Shown here: positions 24,461 to 35,740 of the stretch, piece after piece
Layout of the letters: every line of letters starts with the position of its first letter
Position numbering within the stretch: the first letter of the stretch is position 1
Assembly (NCBI GenBank): GCA_029990175.1
Contig: JARKIP010000035.1
Span: forward strand, 42,298,001-42,362,000
Source: Petunia secreta
Lineage: Eukaryota; Streptophyta; Magnoliopsida; Solanales; Solanaceae
Length of the DNA stretch: 64,000 bases
Direction: 5' to 3'
Translations under genes and position numbers: made by a program
The notes under the pieces: model-generated
Told to the model about the DNA's origin: nothing
Seen by the model: only the letters and a program-made list of their open reading frames with translations
Databases searched by the model: none

Positions 24461-25373
24461 AAACTCTCGTTCGTCCTCGTACGAGCCTAAGTCTAAAGCA
24501 AGATTCACGCTGATAATAAAAGAACTTGCACGACCTTCATAAACTGCTCCACGGGAATTATCTTCTTATTACAGGATAAAAATCATAACACGCATATCGT
24601 ACTTTTGGAATAAAAATATATGGATAATATTATAATACCATTGCACAGCTTATTCTGACTAAGCTAATCCTTCCTCGATCACGAGAAACCTTTTTCGAAA
24701 CAAAGATATACTAAAATCTGACTGGATTAACATGATTCAGCCGAGAATCACCTCTTCGATATACCTTTCGATACAGAACAGGTCGCTAGAAGTAAGAATT
24801 AGCTCACGCTTGATGCAATAGGGGGAGCTTTTGAAGTACCTTGTCACTACACACTATAGAAGATTTGATGCAAGCTATATTATTTTTACGAACGCATTAT
24901 ACAACATCTCAGTTGATGTTAGTGTTGTGCTTATGGGAATGTAGTTGCTCACATCTTAATGTATGTCAAGGTTCATCTGAATAGGGTCTATTATATAAGG
25001 ATAAGGATCATGCAACTACTGGATAACATGATGCAGACCAGAAATGATCTTCAGACTAAACATCCACTTCAGGGCATTTTCTTTAGATTGGAAATATTAT
25101 GACTTGAAAAAGTGAAAATAAAAGAGACATGTAGTTGGACCATGAGCTGAGGCAGAATACTAGCAACAAAGTTGATTACATGTGCACTTATAATGCTAAA
25201 GTAACTTCTCAAAGAGTTGAGGTGTGAAGGAAATATGCCAATGATGGATGGACGATAAGCTGCACTAGACCTTTAACTCTAAATTTTCATGAAGTAAAAC
25301 AGTGTCAGTATGAGGATCCAGTTCTAGTTGAATACTGATAGATAGCCAGAAGAAAACCGGAGTCACCATACAG

Positions 25374-25574
25374 GTTACTACTGACGGTGTTTTCATGTAT
25401 AAAGATAGACTTCAGATTAAAATAAAGGAACATTATCCCAAATACACTGTTCATCCAGGTTCGACAAAGATGTACCATGATCTTAAGCAGATTTATTAGT
25501 GGGATGGATTAAAGTGTGACATAGCAGAATTTATGGCTCAATGTTCTAATTGCCAGCAAGTTAAAATCGTGTAA
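25374..25574 (+). pseudogene. Integrase zinc-finger remnant, opposite to its host element
   Basis: The plus-strand frame reads YTVHPGSTKMYHDLKQIY, then a TAG at 25497-25499, then AEFMAQCSNCQQVK. This is the H2C2 finger at the start of Ty3 integrases and closely parallels the Tekay-type copy at about 7270-7390. It is antisense to the surrounding element, whose PBS and PPT put its coding strand on minus. The rest of integrase is not recognisable around it. Confidence 0.8.
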
Positions 25575-28374
25575 TCTTTCCAGACATTATGCTTTCAGCA
25601 GAGAGGTACGTATAATATGATCAGGTTGCCAGCTTTTCTCTGTCATTAATAAATTATTAGTGGGTTTAGCAATGATCGACACTCATTGTAGATTCTGCCG
25701 TGGCCTTACTTTGGGTCGTGAGAAAAGTGGTATCAACACCTCAGAGATTTAATATTACTATTTAGTATTTGGAAGAAGACTCCTCCACTTAAAGCACAAG
25801 CTCATGCAGCCATTTGAATAGGAATAACCATCCTCACACAGTCTGCTGGACTAAAGAAGATTTAGCTAAAAGCTGAACGTAGGCAGACCTAAGCTACCAA
25901 CTACCCTTTCGAGTTGCCAGCCAGCTGCAACTCTCGAGTTCACAACTCCATACCTTTGCCGTAAACACCACCGCCTCCGCCTGATGGATGGCACTTCTAT
26001 ATAAAAATTTCGGCAGAGTTTCCCCTGAAACTGGATGATCCGCAAAACAGAACCAGCATTATACTATACATGGGAATGGATACCCAGATAAACTGATAAC
26101 ATAAACATGTTAAACAGATAATAAGATGAGACAACTGGATGACATAACAAATCTGGAGATAGAATGTCTGGACAGCACCACTGTCCTGATTTTCAACCTA
26201 ATTTTCAGAGTATAGATCAAAGTTATAGACTTCATAGTCTTCATAAAAGTTTTAGATACATGTCTTAGGGTTCCAGAGAATCTTGAAGCATCTTAATATC
26301 AATTTTGTACAAGGAGTTATGCGCAAACTACTAACAGCTGTCCGAAGATAAAAACAATTTTCCAGATTTTGAAACATTTTGTGCTACTATTTTTGACATC
26401 TTTTACCATGGTTCTTAGCAGTGCTATCTTTTGGAAGAGGTAAGTGTATGTATCCAAAACAATAATATGCTTACCCGGCTACCTTGACACGCACTCTAGC
26501 TCAACACAGGAAATATCACAAGCGGCTATTAACCGCCCAAACTCAGTATTTTCCGGACGAGGAAGAGATGGTAATAGACCGAGGATATAAATAATTAGAA
26601 CTTCGGGAAGCTCATCTTCTTATTGCTTGGCTACCAGAGCTAGACTACTTCTAAGTCAGGCTAGCCAAAGAATCGCAATTGAATAAACAGACATTAAATG
26701 AGCTTTTTGGAATAAAATCTATGTCAATTTAACCTTCGCATAAAAAGGAAAGTCCGACAATTTACCAGAAGACCCTTTTATACCGAGACGAACTTGTAGA
26801 ATAACATGACTCTATTAGCATCTCGAACCAAGAGAAGACGCATATATCGAGTATTACTTACTAACCACTTTACACCGGAAGAAACAATGACACTTTCTGA
26901 TGGTGACGAATTAGGATTCCATCATCCTACCAACATTGAATTTCGAGGTAAGAGGTAAACTGAATTGACATAATAATAGAAGGTGGCGTAACAAGATGCC
27001 AAGCAGAAAATTACCGATACTTACTCATGAATATCTCACATTTAAACCAGATAAACTAGTAGGGTCATCATAAATGCCAGGAATAAATCATATCAGAAGC
27101 TCACCCCTCTACCGCAACCGATTCTTAATAGAAACGAAATCTAAGGAAACCATCGAACCATGATAAGACACACCATTTGCAGATCGATCGAAAGAATCAA
27201 ATCTTACTCACATTTAAGAGAAGAAGAAATACTCGGGTCTACTAAATAGGATGCCTCAGCATCCTGCCAGACTGGCAGTTCATAAAACTGCCTCTGCAGC
27301 TGAGCTGAGCCACTACCCTGGTAATCACCTTCTGAAGAACCACTGCCACCACGCTCTCAACCTCTACTGGATGGTGGAATTTCTCTGGCTGATTAAGATC
27401 TAAATGAAATCCCCTGCGACTGTGCAGATGCCTAATGACGAGAGAAAAGACGATTGCCTACCTGTTGGAGTAAGCGAAACCTCCTCAAAGGATAACTAGA
27501 CTCACAATAATGATAACCCCTTTTCGCTCAAAAATGGAAGCTAGAAAGATTATTGATAGCTGTAAAGAGAAAGCTGAGTCTAATCTTGATGAACTACTCG
27601 AGCACTCTGAGAATCACGCTCTACAAGCTGAGATAACCTAGCAGGTGACCTCCCAAAATAATCAAAACTCTTACCTTCAAATAAGGTACCATAGTTACCC
27701 ACAAGGGCCACGAGATCTCTTGATCTCTCGCTCTAACTCTCCCCCCCTCCCAACTTATGGTATGCCTAATACCTTTAAGCAATATCAACAACGATATCAA
27801 ATGAAGTATCAACCTCAATATTTTTTCGAGCCATCTAGGATCTCAAGGAAGGAGAAAGGTCATTAATAAATCTTTGAATCTGTCGAAAAGCTCATGGACT
27901 AGTTCTAATGCATATTCAGTCATTCTATAGAATTCAATCTCATATTCTGAAATACCAACAGCCTATCGGACAGGCTACCCTGTCCAGTCGACTCAAACTG
28001 GCAAAACTTTTCATCTCGTTCGCTACTCGAAAAGAACTTTTTCACGAATCTAGAAGAAAAACTGAACCAAGTTAGCTAATAAGAGAGCGGCCCACCAATT
28101 CAAGGCTGGACCATGAAACTGAAAAGAAGAATAATCACACCATACCGCTCGATATAATCAAGAGCCTGAAGGATACGCTGACATCATTGTATTTTAAAAT
28201 TTTACACAGGGATTATCTGATGCATGGCTTGACAATATCGGAAGGTTCAACCAGATAAAATAATACAGCATCTTCGAACACTCGGACCGAGCTATTACTT
28301 GGGCTAGCTAACCAACCAGAATAATTAGTGGCGCAAGACATGCTGCCTTTGGAACATAATTTACTAGGGTAACA

Positions 28375-28675
28375 TCAGGAACTGGAACTGGAACAACAAC
28401 TCTCTAAGTCCGAACATCTGCATCTGTGGCAACCTGATAAGCTGCCTAGCAAATAATAGGTTGTTGTGGTATTTGCGTTGCACAGATTCTCGTAAAAGCA
28501 TCGTAGAGAGCCAAGGGAACTACAAGGCCCTACTCCCTTGCCCATCGCGAGCTCGTATAGCTGGGGCCTGCGAAACTGGATCGTCAGCACGATCCACAAC
28601 TCTCGGGGCTTGAGTAGCTCTAGCCCCAGGCTAGACTACTTTGTCCTGAACTCCTTCCGTTTGCTGATTTGTCAT
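28375..28675 (-). pseudogene. gag start remnant of the LARD-like element
   Basis: An ATG at 28675 lies about 190 bases after the PBS on the minus strand. The reading MTNQQTEGVQDKVV then a stop, PGARATQAPRVVDRA and PAIRARDGQGS resembles the low-complexity N-terminus of Ty3 gag proteins. Further stops and shifts follow and no capsid motif can be read. The minus-strand DNA from here to about 27000 may be more decayed gag, but I cannot support it. Confidence 0.45.
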
Positions 28676-28866
28676 ACGAGGGTTCACAATTACAACGAAT
28701 GAATTAACGAAAGTACTTTTGCATCCTAGACCAACGTACGATGAGAAAAGAAGGAAGTGAAACTTCCTAAATGCCATCATAGCCTCTCGTAGATAAGTAC
28801 GGATGTCTACGTACCCATCGCCGAGACTCTACTAGACACTGTCTTAGTCTGGATAGACTCTAAACT

Positions 28867-28880
28867 TGGCTCTGATACCA
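28867..28880 (-). other. Primer-binding site of the LARD-like element (initiator Met tRNA)
   Basis: The minus strand reads TGGTATCAGAGCCA two bases inside the right LTR, the same 14-base PBS as the Tekay element at 3167. It proves minus orientation. Confidence 0.93.
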
Positions 28881-28882
28881 AC

Positions 28883-31472
28883 TGACACGACCCGAAATCC
28901 AGTTAGGCTGTGCGGGCACCTGACATCCTCCCATGGACCCGTCGGGCGAACCCTTACCAATTAAATTAGGAAAATAAATATAACAATTCATAAATAAAGA
29001 CAGGACTAAAAAAAAACACAGACATATTGACACCTATAAGCTGTACGAAAGAAAGTTACAGCTAACTACCCAACATACTAGATTTAGGGTTATCCAGACT
29101 AGACATCTAAGAGTACAAAAGAAGACAGATACCTCCTGAAGAGAGCAAAATGCAACTGAAATAATAACCAATAAACTGGTGGCCATCTGGAATAAAAGCT
29201 GGCTCACCCTAACAGCTGAAGTCGTCTTCGCTCCTTCACAACGTGGCGAACTCGATCCTGGAGCGAACCTGCCGAAATGAAATAGATAGACAGGAAACAA
29301 ACAACAAACAAGGGTGAGTCAAAAGGACTCAACAAGTGGGGCAGACTAGCCACCTCAAAGAATAGGATACCTAGCCAGGGAGAAAAAATAGACAAACCAA
29401 ATTCCTCTTATTTAAATTATAAAAAGGCAGAGTAAGATCATAACCGGAAACATGTATGAAGCCATAAACTCAACCAGGAATACGAGCCAGAAACATATCA
29501 ACAAATAAGCAATGCACGTATAAGCAGAACAGTAGCTATGTACCACAAGTTTACATAATGGTATGAAGTGAAATGAGATGAAATGAAATATGATGCAAAG
29601 GGCCACATGTGCCAAATTAATGGATCGGAATCGTCCTGCTCCGAGGGCGGAATCCTCCTACCCTCAATATGATGCAATGGAGCGGAATTCTCCTGCTCCG
29701 AGGGCGGAATCCTCCTACCCTCAATATGATGCAATGGAGAGGAATCCTCCTGCTCTGAGGGCGGAATCCTCCTACCCATAATATGATGCAATGGAGCGGA
29801 ATCCTCCTGCTCCGAGGGCAGAATCTTCTTACCCTCCATATGATGCAATGGAGCGGAATCCTCCTGCTCCGAGGGCGGAATCTTCCTACCCTCAATATGA
29901 TGCGATGGAGCGGAATCCTCCTGCTCCGAGGGCGGAATCCTCCTACCCTCAATAAGATACGATGGACCGGAATCCTCCTGCTCCGAGGGCGGAATCCTGC
30001 TACCCTCAATATGATGAAGTGGAGCGGAATCCTCCTTCTCCAAGGGCGGAATCCTCCTACCCTCAATGTAATGCAATGTAATGCATATGAATGCAATATG
30101 ATACAATAATAACCCTTCACCGGCGCGGGACTCTCATCGACTGGCCGGGAAGTAGATGCCAACTCACAGCCAGAGTACAATGCTCATATCCTCAATGCAA
30201 TACCAACAACAGGACATAACATATAATAGATAATGTAAATTCAAAGCTAAGGCATAATGAGTACGCCTATAGGCAGCTACACACGTAAGGAACACGTGGT
30301 AGAAAATCCACTAGGCCAGGTGCCTCCAAAGAAATGGATATAAACACTTACCTTACAAAGTTAGCACAACTACTCAACAACCGCTTTGTCCTTTGAATTC
30401 ATTGCCAAACGATCCCACTCTATTCAACAAGCAGCAAAATATATCAAATTAGGCTAAAGGCTTCATTCCTTACGTCTTAGGGTAATCCGGGTAGTAACCT
30501 GATACCCTATTCACATACACAATACGTGGGTCAGGCCTATGTACAGGGTTTAAGGTCATATAACCAAACTCCAAATAATTTATATTTATATGTTGCCCAT
30601 AACTCACTGAGTACGAATATATAATCAATTTCATTATCGGGGTCCATTTTAACCTTTAAACTATTAATTTAATTTAAAAAACGATGTATAATATTCCAAG
30701 TTTTACTGTTAAAATATATTCAAACAAACGTAATAAAAATCAAATAATATATTAGAATCATTACCTGAATGTTTCAGGATGAAAATTCCACTTTTATCCG
30801 GCCCCTTTTCTCATTTTCTGGCATTTTTTTTCATTTCTGCGCCATTTTATTTTTCTCTGCTTCTGAATCGTTTTTAGTTACTGCTTCTGCTAAGAACTTA
30901 GCTTAGCATATATGCTAAGTGCATATATGCCCACCGCCTAAATTTTTAAGTTTTTGTCTTTTTGTCTTTTTTTTTCTTTTAAAATTTTTTGTTACGGTAA
31001 AAATTAAAACGGTACCCTACGATATTCGAAATATTTTCAACTTTTGCATACAAGTTATACAAAATGTATGTAACATACTCACTAAGGCGGATCTCAAATC
31101 GGACTCCCGAAACTCAATATGCCAATTAAATGGAAAAAGGTCAAATTATATAACTTTCGCATTTTAGCGGAAACTAGCCGAACAACATCGAAATTCACTT
31201 TCGAAAGTTCACGAAAGTCACAAATAATAACACGAACCCAACATCGCTTTCGGATTTCGAATCAGAGCTCATTCGCCAAAACCGAGCTCGAAAATCTCTT
31301 TTTAATATTTATCGACGAATAAAACTGAAACCTTCTTCCAATGCCTACCAAACGAGGTCTGATTTAGCTCAAATTTTACAGACAGGTCCTAATGGATATT
31401 ACAAATATTTTAAAATTATCGGTACGCCAATCGGAGTCCTAACTTCCGAAACGACTAACCGAAGTCGTTTCA
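28883..31472 (-). repeat. Right LTR (5' by element orientation)
   Basis: A 2590-bp copy of 21988-24447 with the same ends. It carries eight units of the 57-bp repeat (about 29620-30075). Differences from the left LTR are scattered; the first 60 bases alone differ at roughly ten sites, while longer interior runs are almost identical. Confidence 0.9.
29620..30075. repeat. 57-bp tandem repeat array, eight units
   Basis: Same unit as at 22729-23068, here in eight copies with private changes (for example GAATTC in unit 2 and a GGACCGG start in unit 7). Open frames across it on both strands are a by-product of the 57-base period. Confidence 0.92.
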
Positions 31473-31549
31473 CAAATAGAAACAACAAAATTATAAAAAC
31501 AAATATGTTAAGGTAATTGGAATAAAAGAAATAAAAGAAGTATTCTACA

Positions 31550-33443
31550 AATGCATTAAGTGTTACCAGAAGTATTATCTACCAACTGATGACTGTCCAA
31601 GGGACATCCCTGAACCTCGACTGATTCAAGAGAGTTGTCGTCAGATCCAACTTTGACATTCGTAACAACTGCCTTGCCAATAACAACATTAGGATTATTG
31701 AATTCAATGTCTCCCAATCTAAATGCATCGCGAATATCGTAACCATCATCCACAAAATGACCTACACGCAGATATAGAGTTACTAGGATTCTAACAACTG
31801 AAATTATATGGCTGTCATACTTGGGCAAATAACAGCACAATACATTGAAAATACAGTAAAAAATAAATTACAGTTCCAGTCAAATGTATATTCATATAAT
31901 ATGCAATTAATATTTAGAGGAATATTGCAAATACCTTGAGGATTAACCTTGTCAATTCCATCTGCATTACCTTCCGCACCATGAAAATCTCTATGCTTGT
32001 CTTGTATAGGTTCTAACAGGAAAATAAAGAACAAAAAATATTGAGTAAATATTATTCAGTAAATATTGAGAAAATATTCCTTAAATATTTGATTAATATT
32101 TAAAAAATATATTGTGAATACATTGACAATTAACCATCTCAATTTCATCTGAATTACCTTCAACATCATGAGGATTTCTTTGTTCCTCTTGTATAGGTTC
32201 TAACAGGAAAAAAATAACAAAAACAACATTAAAAAAGAAAGAAAAATCTATAGAACAAATGCATATCTGCATATTTAACCAAATCACTTCTACCTGATTT
32301 AACTTGCACAGAATGAGACTTGTCCCGTTGCTCCTCTGAAGGTAATAACACAAGAAAAGTATGAACAAACAATAAATAAATAAATAATTAAATAAGCATA
32401 ATAGCATCCAATAACCACACAATTGAAGTGAATCCAAACAGATTAACCTTCCACAACATGAGCTATTGGTTCATGCTCAGTAACAAAGTCTACTGAAACA
32501 GAAATAAAAAAAGGTGTTAAAATGAACAATTTAAACTGAATATTAGGTAAATAATGCACACAAAAGTGATGCAGAGCTAGAGGATTATAATAGGGGAAAC
32601 CGTCCAAGCTAACTTGCTTATCACAAACATTTCTTACGCTTTTTCCACATATTCTAAACAAAAAATACAGACAAACAACAATATTTTATTTACAGAACAT
32701 TTTTCAAAACCAACAATGTATATAAAAAAAGAATTACGACTGAATACCTAGTGGATTTTCCTTTTGATATCCATCAGGCAAATCTGCATTTTCATGGGAC
32801 ATCTGTGGCTGTTTTTCAGACGGTCCTAGAAACAAAGAATTAATAAACCAATACACACAAGATAAACAGTTATTTATGTGATACAAAAATTTAAAGAAAT
32901 GAATACATAAATACCATAGAATTGATATGCAAAATTCAATTTCTCTTCATGCTCAAAATTTCCAATAGAGGGACCATCAGCCTGATGTTCGTCTCTTTTA
33001 TTCGTTGCTCTGTCCGACTAAAAACCTTTAATAATACGAAGATAGGGTTAATAATTGAAAATAACAAACAAAAAGCAATTACAATTACAAACACATACCC
33101 CATCACAATCATGGCTATCCCCCAAGTCATCCGGATCAATATTTAGCTTCTTGAAGATTTTATCAAAGCATTTGACCATATACAACTTCAACCCACGCAC
33201 ATCAGCTTGCAACAATTTTTGTTGACCAAACAATAATTGCACATCGGGTGATCGGTGATGATTAAAATGACTAGTATTTGGTTGATGTTCTGGTCCTTCC
33301 GTTGGTGATTTTTCAGTTACACCAGCAGCCTCATCACAATTTGGTTCATCACCATCCGCCTTTCCAATATCAAATGACTTAACCTCCGGCAATTTAAGTC
33401 TGACAAGTTCTTCTTCAGAAGGTTCAACCTTAGAAAACAGTAC
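31550..33443 (-). pseudogene. Acidic variable region of the Ulp1 gene, many short exons
   Basis: In gene order: about 33443-33104 (VEPSEEELVRLKLPEVKSF, SPDVQLLFGQQKLLQADVRG), about 33000-32914 (DEHQADGPSIGNFEHEEK), about 32826-32748, about 32495-32449 (FVTEHEPIAHVVEG), about 32340-32298, 32199-32122, 32012-31935 and about 31762-31550. Most blocks are preceded by a T-rich AG and followed by GT. Two adjacent exons are duplicates (see the entry at 31935). The segment is poorly conserved in character and links DUF1985 to the protease. Confidence 0.6.
31935..32199 (-). repeat. Tandemly duplicated 78-nt exon with its intron
   Basis: The exons 32199-32122 and 32012-31935 are both 78 nt, both follow TTCCTGTTAG and both start with EPIQ (EPIQEEQRNPHDVEGNSDEI and EPIQDKHRDFHGAEGNADGI). 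The start-to-start period is 187 bp. As 78 is divisible by three, either copy can be skipped without changing the frame. Confidence 0.75.
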
Positions 33444-33958
33444 CTTAAAGGAAGCATAATATGTTACATATTTTAGATATACATAAACAATAAACAAAGA
33501 AGCCATAATAAAAATTAACTAGACAGAAGGAATACAAATACTATAAAGATTGTATACAGTGATTATTCATATATTGACATTATGCTAATTTGAAAATCAG
33601 TAATATGTATGCACTATATATAATATTTGTACGCAAGTTAAAAGTTTAATAATAAAGATTTATAATACATAACCCTCTAGTATGCACAATATACTCCTAT
33701 ATGAATAATATGTATGTAAAGCATACAGTGTATATGCATGTTAAAACAAGAATATCTATAATATGCAAGCAATATCACAGTAGTATGTACATTCTGTGCC
33801 TATATCACTAATATTTGAATATCATACAGATAAAGATTATACATATATACATATGAAGAAAGCTAATATGCAAGGTATATGCATGTAGTATCAACAGAAA
33901 CAGTTGAAATAAATAAATCCAAATCTGACGTTTCTTTAAACTGAAAAACCCTTTCTGC

Positions 33959-34755
33959 AACTATTCAAAATCATAAATCCTCTTTACATACCAATTAAGA
34001 ATTCGGGGGCATGTGTTTGCAATTCTAAAAGCAATCTTGTCATACACAGTGGGGCAAGTTTCATAAAACCACGCCTGTAATGCATACGGCAATCCAACAA
34101 ATCGATAACACTGTAGAAAGGGCCTCAACTTGTCATGCATCGACATAATTTTCGCAAGAAACACCTTTGTACCCCATGGGAAGGTCTTCCATGCACCACA
34201 TTCAACAACATTAAATTCCTTCTCTCCAATAGTAGTATCAAAATTTGCTGAATTCTTTGTAGAAAACAAAAATATATGGATGAAATATAAAGCAGCAAGC
34301 TTAATAACGTCTTCATCACTTCTCCACTTTTTACTAACAAAACACTCAACAAATGCTTTCTTTGTGACTTTCGTTTCTCCACCAAAGTACAACTGTAGCA
34401 ATCTGTGAGGCACTTCAGTATGGTACTCTTTTAAATGATCACCCACATAGTTGAGTCCAGTAACCAAACCAAACTCCAACAGTCCAAACCTTATTTTATT
34501 ACCGTAAAAGTCAAACCATAAAGCATCAGTATCATCCCTTGGCGGACATACCTCTCGCAACAACTAGGAATTTAACAGTTTGTTACACGTTATAAAGGCA
34601 GGCATGTCCAGAAAATGACCAAAATAAGACTGCCTAAAAATTTCCAATAATCTGTCATTAAGAACCTGCTTGATAGTTGGAACAGCTTCAACATTTGTAT
34701 GAGTACATATCCTACGGCTTCGGTATTGATCCGGACGAAAATAGAGTAGCAACGG
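33959..34755 (-). pseudogene. DUF1985 exon of the Ulp1 gene
   Basis: The exon begins after TTCTTGTATTAG at 34755. It reads EIFRQSYFGHFLDMPAFI, then an in-frame TAG at 34561-34563, then LREVCPPRDDTDALWFDFYG, IRFGLLEFGLVTGLNY and further to YVKRIYDFE near 33961. The FGHFLD and FGLLEFGLVTGL motifs are typical of DUF1985, a plant domain found beside Ulp1 proteases in MULE genes; its function is unknown. The rest of the exon (GAWKTFPWGTKVF, YALQAWFYETCP) is open. Confidence 0.85.
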
Positions 34756-35327
34756 CTAATACAAGAATAAATATTAACATGAGAGAAGAATTAAAGGAAA
34801 CAATTTGTACAACCGCACAATACAAATGAAATTTTATTTAACATAGGTATAAATTAAAAATAATACCTATCTATACAAACTAAACACATCTAATGAGAAA
34901 CTAAATTGGTATGATGGAAAATACAGAGTATATAGCTTAATTCACTGTCAACTATGGTCAATATCACTAATAGTATGTACTATGTATACTGTTTGTATGT
35001 ATTTAAAAGTTTAATATCTTTATGCAATAAATATCCTTCTAGTATGTCAATAAACTCCTGTATCATAAATATGAATGTTATATATACTGTGTAATAGGCA
35101 TGTAAACCAAATAAAAGCTAATATGCAAACTATATGCCTCTATTATATAGAATCTACGATTATATCAAAACATGTAAATAGCATATTTACTTATGTATGT
35201 TGTATATAGTGTGTTAAAAATCAGTATTATGCTAGTTATATGCATGTAGTATGTACAAAAAATACACTTAAAATAAATACATCAAACTGTACATGAAACA
35301 CACGTGCAGAATATTATATTAACATAC

Positions 35328-35725
35328 CTCGACATCAACCAAAGGAAAGTCATCACTCTTAACAGATTTAACTACTCTCTTACTCTTCCCTTGAAATAAC
35401 TTCTTCTTCACTGAAGCCGGAGATGAACCACACAAAACTTTCTTTTTTTTAACAATAACAGGGGGCTTGCTGTCAGAATCGTCGCTCGATGAGTCAACTC
35501 TTACACCCTTACCCTTACCATCTGAAGCAACATTTTTTGTTTTACTTTTGCGCTTATCAGGCTGACGACTCCTCTTGTTACTATTCAATTTAGATGTGGA
35601 CTAGTGGCACGACTAGGTGTCTCAACTGTTGTTTTGTTAGGAGAGGAAATATCAAAATCCTGAAAATCATCATCGTCAATTACATGCACAGGTTTTCGGG
35701 GATTCTTACCCCCTCGCCTAGCCAT
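35328..35725 (-). pseudogene. First exon of the Ulp1 gene
   Basis: From ATG 35725 it reads MARRGGKNPRKPVHVIDDDD and stops near 35588. A second frame carries on from about 35588 with Lys/Ser/Asp-rich sequence (SSSDDSDSKPPVIVKKKKV) to a GTATGT donor at 35327. A one-base shift joins the two. The basic stretches could act as nuclear localisation signals, which is inference. Confidence 0.6.
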
Positions 35726-35740
35726 TAAAACTGTACAATT

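Larger units (their letters stand above)
21988..31472 (-). mobile_element. Non-autonomous LTR retrotransposon (LARD-like) with scrambled internal DNA
   Basis: Outer ends are TGACACGACCC (left) and AGTCGTTTCA (right), flanked by a perfect TSD CAAAT (21983-21987 and 31473-31477). The LTRs are 2460 and 2590 bp; PPT on the left and initiator-Met PBS on the right set minus orientation. The 4.4-kb internal region has no ORF worth calling: only a gag-like start (minus, below 28675) and an opposite-strand integrase scrap (25374-25574). The LTRs still match closely, apart from repeat number, which suggests the element already lacked genes when it moved. Confidence 0.88.
18347..35725 (-). pseudogene. 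KI-type MULE gene: DUF1985 region plus Ulp1 (C48) protease, many exons, disrupted
   Basis: One gene read from ATG at 35725 to TGA at 18347-18349. Exon 1 (35725-35328) has acidic and Lys-rich segments, needs a frameshift near 35590, and ends at a GTATGT donor. Next are the DUF1985 exon (34755-33959), an exon at 33443-33104, several 40-90-nt exons (33000-31935), an exon at about 31762-31550, then after an LTR insertion exons at about 21982-21905, 21784-21384 and 21219-21093, and the protease exons (19016-18347). Splice sites fit GT..AG at most junctions I checked. Damage includes TAG 34561-34563, at least two frameshifts and a lost catalytic Cys. Ulp1 enzymes remove SUMO from proteins; the role of these transposon-borne copies is unknown. 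Confidence 0.78.
15546..35740. mobile_element. Mutator-like element of Kaonashi/KI type (transposase plus Ulp1 gene), interrupted
   Basis: A decayed MULE transposase on + and a DUF1985/Ulp1 gene on - face each other tail to tail, about 850 bp apart at their 3' ends. This pairing is known for KI-type MULEs, which often lack clear terminal inverted repeats. The left end is cut off by the Ogre/Tat-like LTR at 15545. The right end is not located: it lies somewhere beyond the Ulp1 gene start at 35725, and I give 35740 only as a minimum. Two LTR insertions (19073-20389 and 21988-31472) lie in introns of the Ulp1 gene. Confidence 0.72.
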
